Origin: Paguma larvata
Lineage: Eukaryota; Chordata; Mammalia; Carnivora; Viverridae
Assembly: GCA_030068075.1 (NCBI GenBank)
Contig: CM057826.1
Span: 62,221,312 to 62,285,311, forward strand
Reading direction: 5' to 3'
Length of the DNA stretch: 64,000 nt
In this document: in pieces, positions 13,206-23,814 of the stretch
Layout: each line of letters opens with the position of its first letter
How positions within the stretch are numbered: position 1 is the first letter of the stretch
The notes under the pieces: model-generated
The model's database searches: none
What the model saw: only the letters and a program-made list of their open reading frames with translations
What the model was told of the DNA's origin: nothing
Translations under genes and position numbers: made by a program

Positions 13206-16200
13206 CGGGGAGGGGAGGGTGGATGAAATAGGGTATGGGGGTTAAAGAGTACACTTTTCATAATGAAAAAATAACAATAAATAAGAAAAAGAAAAAAAAC
13301 CCCATACAACATAACCTATAGAAAATTGTACAGAAAATTACTGTAAAAGTATGTTTTAAATCTTTTAAGACATTAAAACGTCTGTTCCCTTAAAGTCAGA
13401 AAATCCCCCTTCGGGAAAGGTATCCAATGGAAACAATCCAGAAGGAAGTTTGGGGAACAGAGATGCTTATCCAAGTGTTATTTAGACCAGCAACTATCTG
13501 TTACAGCACTGTGGATGTCCAGCCAGCAACGCAATGACTCAAGATGGTGTGCAGATGTCTAAGCACAGGAGATCAAGTTCATGATGCAGTACTATAGATG
13601 TTACCTGCCAAACTCTATCCGTCAGTTAAAACTAGGTGTGCTTGAGAATGAATGGGAATCTACACAGTTATACCTTTCTCTAACCAACTTACTAACTCTC
13701 CTCCTATATCCCTTCTGACCTTTAATTTTTCCCACTATGTAAAAGCAATTAGAAAATCCTTCCCTCATTGGAAGATGCTACATTGTTAAAACCACCGCCC
13801 CCCACCCCCACCCCCATTTGCCTCTGTAGGGACAGAACCTGCAATGGCTCCCTGCTGCCTGCCTTCTGGGCTATAATTAACAAACTTCTCCCACCCTTTC
13901 AGCCTCACCTCTCCCCAGTCCTTCTCCTGCAACCATGATGCTGCACCCGCTGACTTTCCCTGCCTGAGATACCCTCTCTTCCTTTCCACCAATCTACTCC
14001 TCTTCTCTGTCCTTGGGGCTCTATTCTCATCTCACTTCTTACAGGAAGCTCTAGGGTCTCCCGTTTGTACTGAACTCCCTCATCTCTGAACTCAGGGCTA
14101 GACCTACCCTAACATTCACTTCATACTGTTTAATTTGTACACAGCCCTGTCAGTCATTTGCTTCATGTCCCCATAACCCCCTCCTGGCCTAAGGGGATTC
14201 AGAATGTTTAAATGCACTATCGTCCAGTCTTCACCGGAAGGCCTTATTTTATGGGTGAGGATCCGAGGTCTAAGGAGCGAAATGACTTGCCCAAGGCCAC
14301 AGTGAGAACAGTGAAGCCACTCCTGCACCCTTAGAAAGCATTCACCCACAATCAAGTCATGTACTTTAAAGCTACTAAACCTCTGACTATACAATTCGAC
14401 TTAAAACATCATCACCCCTTACCTCTAGTAAAATCCTGCTCAACCTTAGAGTTCAGCTCAAAGACTGCCTCCCCGGAGCCTCCCTGACCTGTCTCCTGGC
14501 AGTCAGCTGCTGTGGCTTCCTTAGTACACAGCAAGACTGCTACCACATTGCATCATGACAGCAGAAGCTATCTCCGCAGGAATGCTCCCCCACCCCAGCA
14601 GGGTCTGGCTCACACTGGGTGGCGGATGCCTAAGGAAGGGGATCTGGGTTTGACTCTTATGATGCTACAGGGCTAGGAAAACCTGCCCTGTCTTCTCTCA
14701 TGCATGACCCTCTTACTCCCCTGAGAGACCCTCAGCAAATCCCCACAGCCCCTCAGGGTTCCCCCAGGGCCAGAGGCCAGTAACACATCTCCTCCTGATC
14801 TGAAAACCCTTCCCGGGCACATGTAGAATCACTCTGAAGGAAGTGGGAAGGAGGCCCATTTTACCAGATTTTCCAGAGAAGCCACGAGTTGGCTTTCCTG
14901 TGAAATCCCCCCTCAGGTTAACCTGCAGGTCGTCTGCTCTGGAATCCCAACGTGGTGCTGTGGCCTGCACACCTGTGTGCCTCATTCTCATCACTCCACC
15001 CAACTCCACCCCTGCCCACTTGCAGACGGGTTCTGTTTTCATCTCCCAGCTGAGGACAGTTGCTCCAGGAAGTGCCTCTCCTTGCCTCAGATCCGGGAAG
15101 TGTGGCCCTGTGGGCTCCAGAAGCCACAGGTCCGGTGGGGGGAGGGGGGAGAGGGGAGCTCACTCTTACGCAAACATCTGCAGTGAGGGTCTTGGAGAAA
15201 TTAAGAGTTCTAGGGTCTCCTGCACAGTCTAAGCAAGTCCCATCCTGATCATCTTTTCACTGGTCCTCCCAATGACCTAAGAGCAAGGTGCCAGCATTTT
15301 ACAGATGAAGAAATGGGTGAGGGGGTATGAATCGGTCATCTAGGGGCAAACCTGGGATCCCATTCTAATCTCGCATGGAACCAATACGAATGCCAAAACA
15401 GAGTCCCCCAAGGTTGCTCAACAGTCAAAAGCACAGATGTCCCAAGGCAAGAGTAGACCATGGAGGCTCAAAGACTGGCGGAGGAGCAGCAGAGGATTCG
15501 AATCCTAGTGCCTCCAAGCACAAAGCACTGGATGTCACATTCCAGCTTCCACCCCCAAGCCCCCTCTTCAGATGGCAGGAAGAAGTGGGGAGGGATCTTC
15601 CCCCGCCCCTGCCAAGAGTTTGGACAGCTGGCTGCTTTCATTCCTCCCTCAAAGTCAGAAAGCACCCCACTCCTTTCTTCTAAGACCCCTCAAATCCTCC
15701 TCCAGACACAGGCCCGAAAGCCTTCCCAGGGGAGCTCGCAGAACACAGAGATTGAGGGATCACCCAGGGACACACAGCACAGCCTGATAGAGCCAGCTCA
15801 GGACGCAGACCTAGCTACCACAGAGCATCACAACCCAGGGTGGGGACTGATGGGCTCCCTGCCAAGTCCTCTCTGCTCAGGGCGTGCCTGGACACATCGC
15901 CCTCATTCTGAGCTCCAAGCTGTGGCTCCCCTAAAAAGAAGTGTTTGTGCACATGGCGGGAGGCTGGGGTGTCTATAAAGGTATTCCTGGATCTGGGGCT
16001 CAGGTCAGTAGTACTTTGGCTCCGGCTTTGACTTGGATCAGTTATTCAGCTTTTCTCCACCTCAGTCTTCTCTGTGAAACCAGAACAGGAACACTAGTGA
16101 CACGATATTTAGCGAGCACTTAGTGTGCACCACTGTTATTCATCTACTCTAGGCTACTGAGGAGGCCAGGCAGACACTGATGGTTACATACCTGTGAAGC

Positions 16201-16800
16201 CACCCTGTCTGGGCTTGGAACACGGCTCTGCCTCTTATTAGGTCTGTGAGCTTGAGGCGGTCATCGCCTCTCTGAGGCTCTGTTTGGCCAGGTGTCAAAC
16301 GGAGGTGAGGGAACCTCAGTGAATCAATAGTGGCCCTGCGTGTGCGTCTGCGGAGGCACCTGCCCACCTTTCTGAGTCTGAGCCTGCACTTGAGTCCGTG
16401 AGCTTTGTGGGCACGGTGCTGGAAGGGGCTCACCTTTCTGACTCCTTTCCCCTTGCACCTCTGGTCACTGTGACTCCCAGGGTCTGCAGGGGTGGGAGCA
16501 GGTAGGATCACACCGTCCAGAGATGAAAACCGGGGGCTGCAGGAGTGCTGGCGCCTGGCAAACCCAGGGAGAGGAGTCCAACCGAATTCCCCATTTTTCC
16601 TCTATCTTCTATTTCTACCCCACCAAGGGCCAGCTTCCCACCGTCGTCCTGCCCACGCTGCCGCCCCAAACCCCCTACTCCACCAGCTCGATTCGAGCTT
16701 AGTGATCCTCAGGCAGTGGAAGCTGTGTCACCTTGGGCAAGACACAGACCCTCTCTGGACCCCTTGGCGTTGTGACATCCTGAAAGCTGTAACAACGGCG
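13205..16800. other. Intergenic sequence with old repeats
   Basis: No exon with recognisable protein content was found. Pieces resembling L2 (about 13800-14120 and 14410-14490) and MIR (about 14230-14350, 15240-15360 and 16195-16330) are visible. The remainder looks like unique sequence with short accidental frames. Confidence 0.45.
16195..16330 (+). repeat. MIR element
   Basis: Diverged MIR order: CTTGGAACACGGCTCTGCC, TCTGTGAGCTTGAGG, CCTCTCTGAGGCTCTGTTTG, then a CAGGTGTCAAACGGAGGTGA part corresponding to the usual CATCTGTAAAATGGGG. Confidence 0.55.
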
Positions 16801-16899
16801 CCGGGGTGTAGTGGTCTGTTCCCCGGAACCGCAGCCGCTCCAGGGCTGGGTTAGGGAAGCTCTGGCTCTCCAGCGGCTGGCACAAGGAGAGCTGGTAAA

Positions 16900-18200
16900 A
16901 TGTTTGGGACCCATGTTACGAAGGCAAAGGACTGCTGCGCCTCCTCAACTCTGGTCCTCTACTGCCAGAAGCCCTGCTGAAGCCGGAACCCGCCAGTGGG
17001 CGGGGATGGGGGGGGAGGGCCGATCGGGTCACGTGCGGGGCGCAGGGAGCGCTGGGACTTGTAGTTTCCAGGGAGCCCCCAAACTGGGACGCTTGTACCT
17101 AGCGGGTGGACTGATGAGCGGAGCAGCTCTATCTCCGGGTCCCGGGACAGCGAGCTCCGGCCCTGCAGGCGCAGGCAGAGGCCACCCTGGAAGTCCCTGT
17201 GCTACTCTGTCAGCCCGCGGCCGCCCCCTATCGCTCCGTCCTCGCTGGCCTCGCGCCTGGGGCGCTTGGCGCAGGGTTCGGGCCAGGCGTTACCTGGGGC
17301 CGCGGCTGGGCTCCACCCCAACCGGGCGGCCGGCGAGTCGCTCCCCGCTGCAGCCCGGGGTCCCGGTCCCGCTGCGGCCCGAGAGCCGCCTGCCGCGGCC
17401 CCCCCCCCGGCTCCGCGCAGTGGAACCGTCCGTGGACCTCACCACCTGGGCGCGCGCGCGCGGGGCCTACGCTGGCTCCGTAGCTTCACGCCCGCCCCGC
17501 AGCTTCACCCCCTTCCCGCGCGTGCATGGTACTACCTGGGCTGCACCAAGCGCACGGGAGCGGAGGGTGGAGGGGGCGGGGCGTCTCTAGGCTACGCCCC
17601 TCGGCGGCAAAGGGCGTGCAAGGGCGAAGCGCCCAAGGCTTGGCGTCCCAGCCTGCCACTTAACTGCTCGAGTGACCTTGGATGAGTGACGAGCTCTGTC
17701 TCCTCGTCTGTGAAATGGGGAAGATAACACGACAACGTGGCCGTTCAAAGAACCTTCGCTTCCATTCGCGCCAGCCTCGGATTGAGGCGGGCAGGGTCGG
17801 TAAACAGAGAGTAAAGACTGGGGTCAGCAGATCTCGGTTTCCCGCTTTGGGCCATTCTCTGAGCCTCTTTTCTCCTCTTCGACCTGGGAGCGTTGATAAC
17901 CTCTTTCGGGAGGTTAGCAGACTCCAGTGACCACAGGATGCATATGCCCATCTCTGGCGCCAGCCTGGAGCTGAGCTTGAGCTACCTGCTCAGGCCCGTC
18001 ATTCCCCGGTCCCGGGAGCCGGTCCTTGTCGCCCCGCATCGCAACCATAAAGACTGGCGAGAACTACAACTCCCAGCTTGCCCCGTCCCCCTGGGTCGTG
18101 CCTGTGGTTGTAGCCCCAGCCGACTCAGAGGCTGCCCCATGGGGGCCCCTTTTTCTCGGCGCAGGTCTCGGCTCCTTACCAGCTGCTTGGCGGCCGACTT
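16900..18200. promoter_or_regulatory. Second CpG island with ZNF143-like and E-box motifs, gene unassigned
   Basis: CpG density rises sharply, highest at about 17.0-17.6 kb. A CACGTG E-box is at 17030-17035. Two sites resemble the ZNF143/THAP11 motif: GCTGGGACTTGTAGTTTCC at 17051-17069 (reverse) and ACTACAACTCCCAGC at 18063-18077 (forward). Such sites mark promoters. No coding exon is recognisable. In human, CDHR2 is recalled to have a noncoding first exon far upstream, so this may be its distal start. A separate noncoding gene is equally possible. Confidence 0.5.
17655..17760 (+). repeat. MIR fragment
   Basis: CTTAACTGCTCGAGTGACCT, then GAGCTCTGTCTCCTC and GTCTGTGAAATGGGGAAGAT follow the MIR core order. 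It sits inside the second CpG island. Confidence 0.6.
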
Positions 18201-18534
18201 ATTTTTTAAAGCTTCCATTTGTTACCATGTGTGAAGCAGTATTCTAAGTGCTTAACGTGAATTAACTTGATTATTCCTTAAATTCAACAACTCAGTGAGG
18301 GAAAAATATTATCCCTGCTTTATAGATTTAAAAACTGAGGCATTAGTGAGGGGAAGAGATTTTGTTTAGGAAGTCCAAGATTTCTACTCAGCCCTGACAC
18401 CTAGAGCCTGCTTTCTGTCTTACTCTGATTCGTCCTTCAACACACGTTTCTCCTTCTCCTTGCCCTTCCCTTCTTCAGAACTACGTCTACATTAAGGCCT
18501 AATTTAGAATATGTTTTACAGATATACAGTAAAA

Positions 18535-18790
18535 TGCACAGATCTTATGTATATAGCTTATTATAATTGAATTTTCCATAAATGTATACCTCTGTATAAC
18601 TAAAGCCCTGTTCAAGATCCAGTACATTTTTCGTCACTCTGGAATGTTCCTCTGGCCCCCTCCACGTCATTTCCCTCCGTACATACCTATTCATCTGGTT
18701 CCTGTCACTATGGATTAGTTATATGTGTTTAGAACTTTAGGCTAATGGAATGGCTGACTCTGTAATCTCCGCCCCCTTTCAGAGGTTATG
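18535..18790 (-). mobile_element. L1M-type LINE fragment
   Basis: Plus-strand text such as CAGTAAAATGCACAGATCTT followed by AATTTTCCATAAATGTATAC resembles the reverse complement of old L1M 3' regions. It abuts a second L1 3' end at about 18842, so the two may be separate insertions. Confidence 0.45.
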
Positions 18791-18829
18791 GTATTTTTGA
18801 GATCCTATGTCTTAGTAGTCTGATCCTTC

Positions 18830-19690
18830 CCCACCCTCCAGCTTTATTGAAATATATGTGACGTATGACACTGTGTAAGTTCAAGGTGTACAATGTGATG
18901 ATTTGATACCACACACGTTGTGTAAGTTCAAGATGTGCAGTATGACTTGATATGTGCGTATATGAACATCGGGTTGCATGACATATAGCTTGTGTAAGTT
19001 CAAGACATACAATACAGCAGAAGTTCAAGACATTATACAGCTTGTGTAAGTTCAAGATGTACAATATAGCACTACATTGTGTACGTTCAGGATGTACAAT
19101 ATGATGATTTGATACATGTATAAATTGCAAAATGTTACCATAATAACCTTAGTTGACACATCCTTCCCCTCACATAATTATCATTTTGTTGTTGTTAAGA
19201 TGAGAACGTTAAAGCTCTGCTCTCAGCAGCTTTCAGGGATAAGATACAGTCTTGGTATCTGTAGTCACCATGCTATCCATTAGATCCCAGAACGTACTCA
19301 TCTTTCTTTTTTAATGTTCAATGTTTATTTGTTTTTGAGAGAGAGAGCACGAGCAGGGGAGGGGCAGAAAGGGGACAGAGGATGTGAGGCAAGCTCTGTG
19401 TCGACAGCAGACAGCCCGATGTGGAGCTGGAACTCAGAACTGCAAGATCATGACCTGAGCTGAAGTTGGACGCTCAACTGACTGAGCCGCCCGGGCGCCC
19501 TTGCTCTTTCTTTTTTTTTTTTTTAATGGCTGAATAATATTTTACTGTGGATACACCGCATCTTCTTTATCCATTCATCCGTTGAGGGACACTCAGGCTG
19601 TTTCCATGTCTCAGCTACTGTGAATAATACTGCCACGAACACGGAGATGTCTTTAAACCACTGAATAGTATTCCACTGTGTAAATGTACA
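18830..19690 (-). mobile_element. L1M LINE 3' end with internal tandem repetition, split by a SINE
   Basis: Read on the minus strand this is the end of an L1. 19690-19520 encodes a decayed ORF2 C-terminus (CPSTDEWIKKMRCIHSK is recognisable). The 3' UTR follows at 19303-18842 and ends at a CAATAAAGC tail signal near 18842. A SINE interrupts it at about 19304-19501. Within the UTR the segment TTGTGTAAGTTCAAGATGTA recurs about five times between 18871 and 19100. No intact reading frame remains. Confidence 0.65.
19304..19501 (-). mobile_element. Carnivore tRNA-derived SINE
   Basis: Reverse-oriented copy. A tail and GA-rich stretch come first, then GATCATGACCTGAGCTGAAG, and it ends with the reverse signature ACTGAGCCGCCCGGGCGCCC at 19501. 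It is inserted within an L1M fragment. Confidence 0.9.
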
Positions 19691-20104
19691 ATCATTTTTG
19701 AAACCCAGTCTTCCGAACGAATGGCCTCTGAGTTCTAGCGTTGTTCTTGCGCTTCCGTTCCCCCAAGGGCCAGGCTTTTTCTGGAGCGGGGTTCTGTACA
19801 CACTATTCCCTCTGCCTGGGCTTTCCTTCCTTCCCCTCGGTCTGGTCTACTCTGCTATCATACAGATTATCCCTCTGTGGGGCAGGAATGCCCAGTCCCC
19901 TCCAACTCTGCTGGTGCCCAGAACCGAGAACAGTGCCTGGCATAAAGGGAATGTTCAAGCCCTGTCTGTCGAATGAACACCGAAGTGGCAGAGGGGCCCA
20001 GGAGGGCCGTGTGGTATCGGGTCGCGTTCCTGGAGGGCCCAGAAGCATTACATTCCATCTCAGAGCTCCACTAACCTGACTGCAAGGAAACAGTCACGTG
20101 ATTA

Positions 20105-20225
20105 TGTTACTTTCCCTTAGTTTTCTGATGTGGAAGCTGAGGCTCAGAAAGGGAGCGTGGCTTCCCTGAGGTCACACAGCCAGGAAAGGGAGAGCTGGAA
20201 TGGGAACCCAGGTTGGCCTGGCTGC
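20105..20225 (-). repeat. MIR element
   Basis: Reverse MIR order: GAAGCTGAGGCTCAGAAAGG, GAGGTCACACAGCCAGG, then GAGCTGGAATGGGAACCCAG. Confidence 0.7.
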
Positions 20226-21239
20226 TCTACCTATGTGTGCTAGTAGTGGGGAGTGGTTGGAGGAGTGTGAGGGAAAGCTCTGGAGGAGCTGTCTCGCAGC
20301 AGAGACAGGAGGCAGGATCTGGTGCTCTCAGAAGATAGACCCAGCGGAAGTGAACTCACTGAAACATGTACTCCTGGGGTCATGGAAGGGAGGCCATGTA
20401 AGAAGGTGAGCTCCCCATTACTGGAGGTATGCAAGCCGTGGCAGAATAGCCACTTGGAAAGGGTGCTTTAGAGTAAATGTGGGCCCTGGAAAGGGGTTCA
20501 GGGGTCTGGGGTTGGGGAGGAGTTAGTTTCTTGGGTCCCACATTCTTTCTAGCATTGGAGGCTGTGAGTCTCTGACACCCAGGGGCTGTTCTCCGACTAG
20601 AACAGGAACGATGAAGGAATTTTGTACTCTGCAAAGCCACTCGCAGCATGGACGGAAGACTGGGAAGTTGAGGAGGGATTGAACGCATTCACAGCAAAGA
20701 GCCGCTCTTGGCTCAGGCTCTCCGGGTCAACCCGTGAAGCTGTACCCTGGAGTGGAGGAGCAGGGGCGGCATATGGTTTCTGCCACGATGCAGATGAGGA
20801 AGGGGCCGCTCCGAGAGGAGTGGCTTGCCCAGGGTCACCTGGTCGTCAGAGGCAAGTGAGGACTTGATTTCCACTTGATCGATTTCTGAGCACATAGTGG
20901 GCACAGGCAGTAGGTTGCCAGCGAAGACAGGCAACGAGAAGTCTTTCTGAACCAAATATTGAAAAAAGCACACACTTCGAACAGGGGCTGGGAAGGAACC
21001 GTGACGCGTGTCTGAATTGCTGTCTCATACGTACACTTCTCTATCGCTCGCTCTTGTGCTAAGTGCTTTACTGGATTACCTGATTACCCTTTTTTTAAAA
21101 AATAGGAATGAGTAACACAAGTGGGAAAGTTTATTAAAGCGAAAAGTACACTATCAAGATATGAGAGCGGGCGAGTTCAAAAGAGAGAGAGAGAGAGAGC
21201 TGCACCTCCCTGATTAATCTTTATAATAAACCTTTGAGT

Positions 21240-21350
21240 TGAGTTCTGCTGTTACACGTGTTTTACAGATGAGAACACTGAGGCTCGGGGAGGTGCCGAA
21301 GGCCCCCAGCTGGTAAGCGGTGGGTGGGTGATTAGAACCCAAGTCATCCG
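21240..21350 (-). repeat. MIR element
   Basis: Reverse MIR order: TTTTACAGATGAGAACACTG, AGGCTCGGGGAGGTG, CCCAGCTGGTAAGCGGTGG, then GATTAGAACCCAAG. Confidence 0.7.
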
Positions 21351-22172
21351 AATCCACATTCTGGCCTCCACTTTCTGACTGGCCGCCTGCCTTTTCCCTG
21401 AAGATGACCCTGGGCCTAGAGCTATTACTCGGACCGGGATTTTCACAGTCTGGGCTCCGTGAGCTTCTCAGGCTGCTTTGTGGCAGGCGGACAGGTGCCG
21501 CTTGAGAAGGGCAGGGCACCATTTGACTGCACCTGGATCACGCAGATGCTGTCCAAAGGTCTGGCAGGCTAGGACGTGCCCTCATGCGACCATAGCAGTG
21601 ACTCAGAGCTGTTGGTCCCAGGTGTCAGAGCAGGGACGGGGGAGCAGGCGCTTGGGTCTGGGGTCTGCCCTACCTAGAGCCGATCAGAGAGACCAGGCTG
21701 ATTCCCTCGGTCTGGGGCAGGTCTGGAGCCCAGAATCCTGGGAGCAGGGTGGGGGGAGCAGTCTGCCTTTTCTCTTAGCAGTTAGGTCACCAGCAACCCC
21801 CCCACACTGTAACAAAAACTAACCTTCATTGAGACTTTACTGTGTGTCGGACACTGTGCTTGGGACTTTAAATGCAAGACTCCGTTTCATCCTCACCGCC
21901 ACCTTCTGAGAGAGGCTTCGTACATTATCCGTGACTCACAGACAAGGGAGCTGGGGCTTAGAGACATGATATCCTTTGCCCCGTCACCACTGAACTCAGC
22001 CCCATTTCTTAACAACCACTTTGTAACAGTCATGCCAAGTGCAGTCCACCCTCTGCAGCATCCGCTCCTTGGAGACACGCAAGAGTTCTCAGGTATCAGA
22101 CCTCAGATCGCCATGGCCCCCAGATCCTGACAATTACATGCTCTCTCTCTAGCCCCAACCCTCATCCAAAGG

Positions 22173-22173
<1 letters not shown>

Positions 22174-22213
<40 letters not shown>
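22174..22213. repeat. (GT)n microsatellite
   Basis: A nearly pure run of about 20 GT dinucleotides. A likely polymorphic marker in intergenic sequence. Confidence 0.95.
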
Positions 22214-22216
<3 letters not shown>

Positions 22217-22337
22217 TTAGTGGTTGATGCTGGACTTAATGAATCTTGTTTTCCTTTTTGCCTTGCCTGCGGAGAAGCTCAGAACCCAACTCATGACCCA
22301 CCTCTGACGAGTAACCAGAACATCAAGGCTCATATTT

Positions 22338-22604
22338 AAATCCTATATGGTTCTGGGCGCCTGGGTGGCTCAGTCGGTTAAGCGGCCGACTTCAGCTCAG
22401 GTCATGATCTCGCGGTCTGTGAGTTCAAGCCCCGCGTCGGGCTCTGTGCTGACGGCTCAGAGCCTGGAGCCTGCTTCAGATTCTGTGTCTCCCTCTCTCT
22501 CTGCTCTTCCCTTGCTCACGCTCTGTCTCTATGTCTCTCAAAAATAAAAAAATTTAAAAAACAAACGTTAAAAAATTAAAAAAAAATAAATCCTGTATGG
22601 TTCT
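22338..22604 (+). mobile_element. Carnivore tRNA-derived SINE with target-site duplication
   Basis: The element starts at 22355 with GGCGCCTGGGTGGCTCAGTC and ends in a mixed A-rich tail at about 22587. Flanking repeats at 22338-22354 and 22588-22604 (AAATCCTATATGGTTCT and one-mismatch AAATCCTGTATGGTTCT) form the target-site duplication. It is little diverged, so relatively young. Confidence 0.93.
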
Positions 22605-22750
22605 ATTTGGTCCAACATTCTCCTTGTTTTTCCCATACCTTTTCCCTTCATCCTGGTTTCTTCACCTTTTTAAGCTTGTTGTAGCATATATTTTCCTTCC
22701 ATTTTTTTTTTTTTATTGTGCTGAAATACACCTAACATAAAATTCACTAT

Positions 22751-23105
22751 CCGGGTGCCTTGGTAGCTCAGTTAAGTGTCTGACTCTTTTTTTTTTTAAA
22801 CATTTATTTATTTTTGAGAGATATAGAGACAGAGCGTGAGCAGGGGACGTGCAGAGAGAGAGGGAGACACAGAATCCGAAGCAGGCTCCAGGCTCTGAGA
22901 CATCAGCACAGAGCCCGACGCGAGGCTCGAACCCACAGACCGCGAGATCATGACCTGAGCTGAAGTCGGACACCCAACCGACTGAGCCACCCAGGCGCCC
23001 CAAGTGTCTGACTCTTGATCTCAGTTCAGGTCTTGATCTCAGAGTCATGAGTTCAACCCCAGTGTTGGGCTCCATGCTGAGTGGGAAAGTTATTTTAAAA
23101 AAATC
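22751..23105 (+). mobile_element. Older SINE split by a younger reverse SINE
   Basis: The left part (22751-22788, GGGTGCCTTGGTAGCTCAG) and the right part (23002-23105, down to a short A-rich tail) make one plus-strand SINE. It is cut by the minus-strand SINE at 22789-23001. The 15-base sequence AAGTGTCTGACTCTT occurs at 22774-22788 and again at 23002-23016 as the duplication made by the second insertion. Confidence 0.85.
22789..23001 (-). mobile_element. Younger SINE nested in an older SINE
   Basis: Full reverse copy from poly-T through GAGAGATATAGAGACAG to the reverse signature ACTGAGCCACCCAGGCGCCC. It is flanked by a perfect 15-bp duplication (22774-22788 and 23002-23016), so it is a clean insertion. 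Confidence 0.93.
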
Positions 23106-23188
23106 ACTATCTTAACAATTTTCAAGTGTACAGTTCGGAAGTATTAAGTACGATTGTAAAGCTGTGCAACCATCACAACCATCCATCT

Positions 23189-23442
23189 CCAGAACTCATT
23201 TAATATTTTTTAATTAATTTTTTTTGAGAGAGAGTGAGAGAGAGAGAGCACAAGCAGGGGAGAGGCAGAGAGAGAGAGAGGGAGAGAGAGAGGGAATCCC
23301 AAGCACGCTCCCCACTGTCAGTATGGAGCCCGATGCGGGGCTCAGACCTCACGAATCGTGAGATCATAACCTGGGAGCCTGAAACCAAGAGTCAGATGCT
23401 TAACCGACTGAGCCACCCGGGCACCCCCAGAACTCATTTAAT
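23189..23442 (-). mobile_element. Carnivore tRNA-derived SINE with target-site duplication
   Basis: Reverse SINE body at about 23205-23426 with a GA-rich segment. A perfect 16-bp duplication CCAGAACTCATTTAAT is seen at 23189-23204 and 23427-23442. It interrupts the L1M fragment. Confidence 0.93.
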
Positions 23443-23814
23443 CTTGCAAAACTGCAGCTCTGTACTCATTAAACAAATTCTCACTTCTCTCCCCCCACCC
23501 CAGCCCCTAGTGACCACATTCTACTTTCTGAGCCCATGAATTTGACTACTTTAGACACCTCATGTAAGTGGAATCATATAGTATTTGTCCTTCGGTGACA
23601 AGCTTATGTCCCTCAGCACAATGTTCTCAAGGTTCATCCATGTTGCAGCACGTGTAATAGTTTCCTTCCTTTTTAAGGCTGAGCAACGCTCCATCGTGTG
23701 AATATACCACCTTTTCTTTACCCATTCATCTGTCGATGGACACCGCGTTGTTTCCACGTTTTACCTAATGCGAATAAGGATGCTATGAACATGGGTATAC
23801 ACAAAGCATATATA

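Noticed and set aside
16811..17590. 259-codon plus-strand frame in the 17-kb CpG island
   Set aside because: Long open frames are expected in GC-rich DNA. The product is Arg/Pro/Gly/Ala-rich with no recognisable domain, and other frames are open over the same stretch.
22174..22213. GT run as a CRISPR-like or regulatory array
   Set aside because: It is a simple dinucleotide microsatellite with no spacer structure, in a mammalian genome.
23560..23757. L1 ORF2-like frame as an active transposon gene
   Set aside because: Only a short decayed C-terminal piece remains, the rest is absent or interrupted by SINEs, so it cannot encode a working protein.
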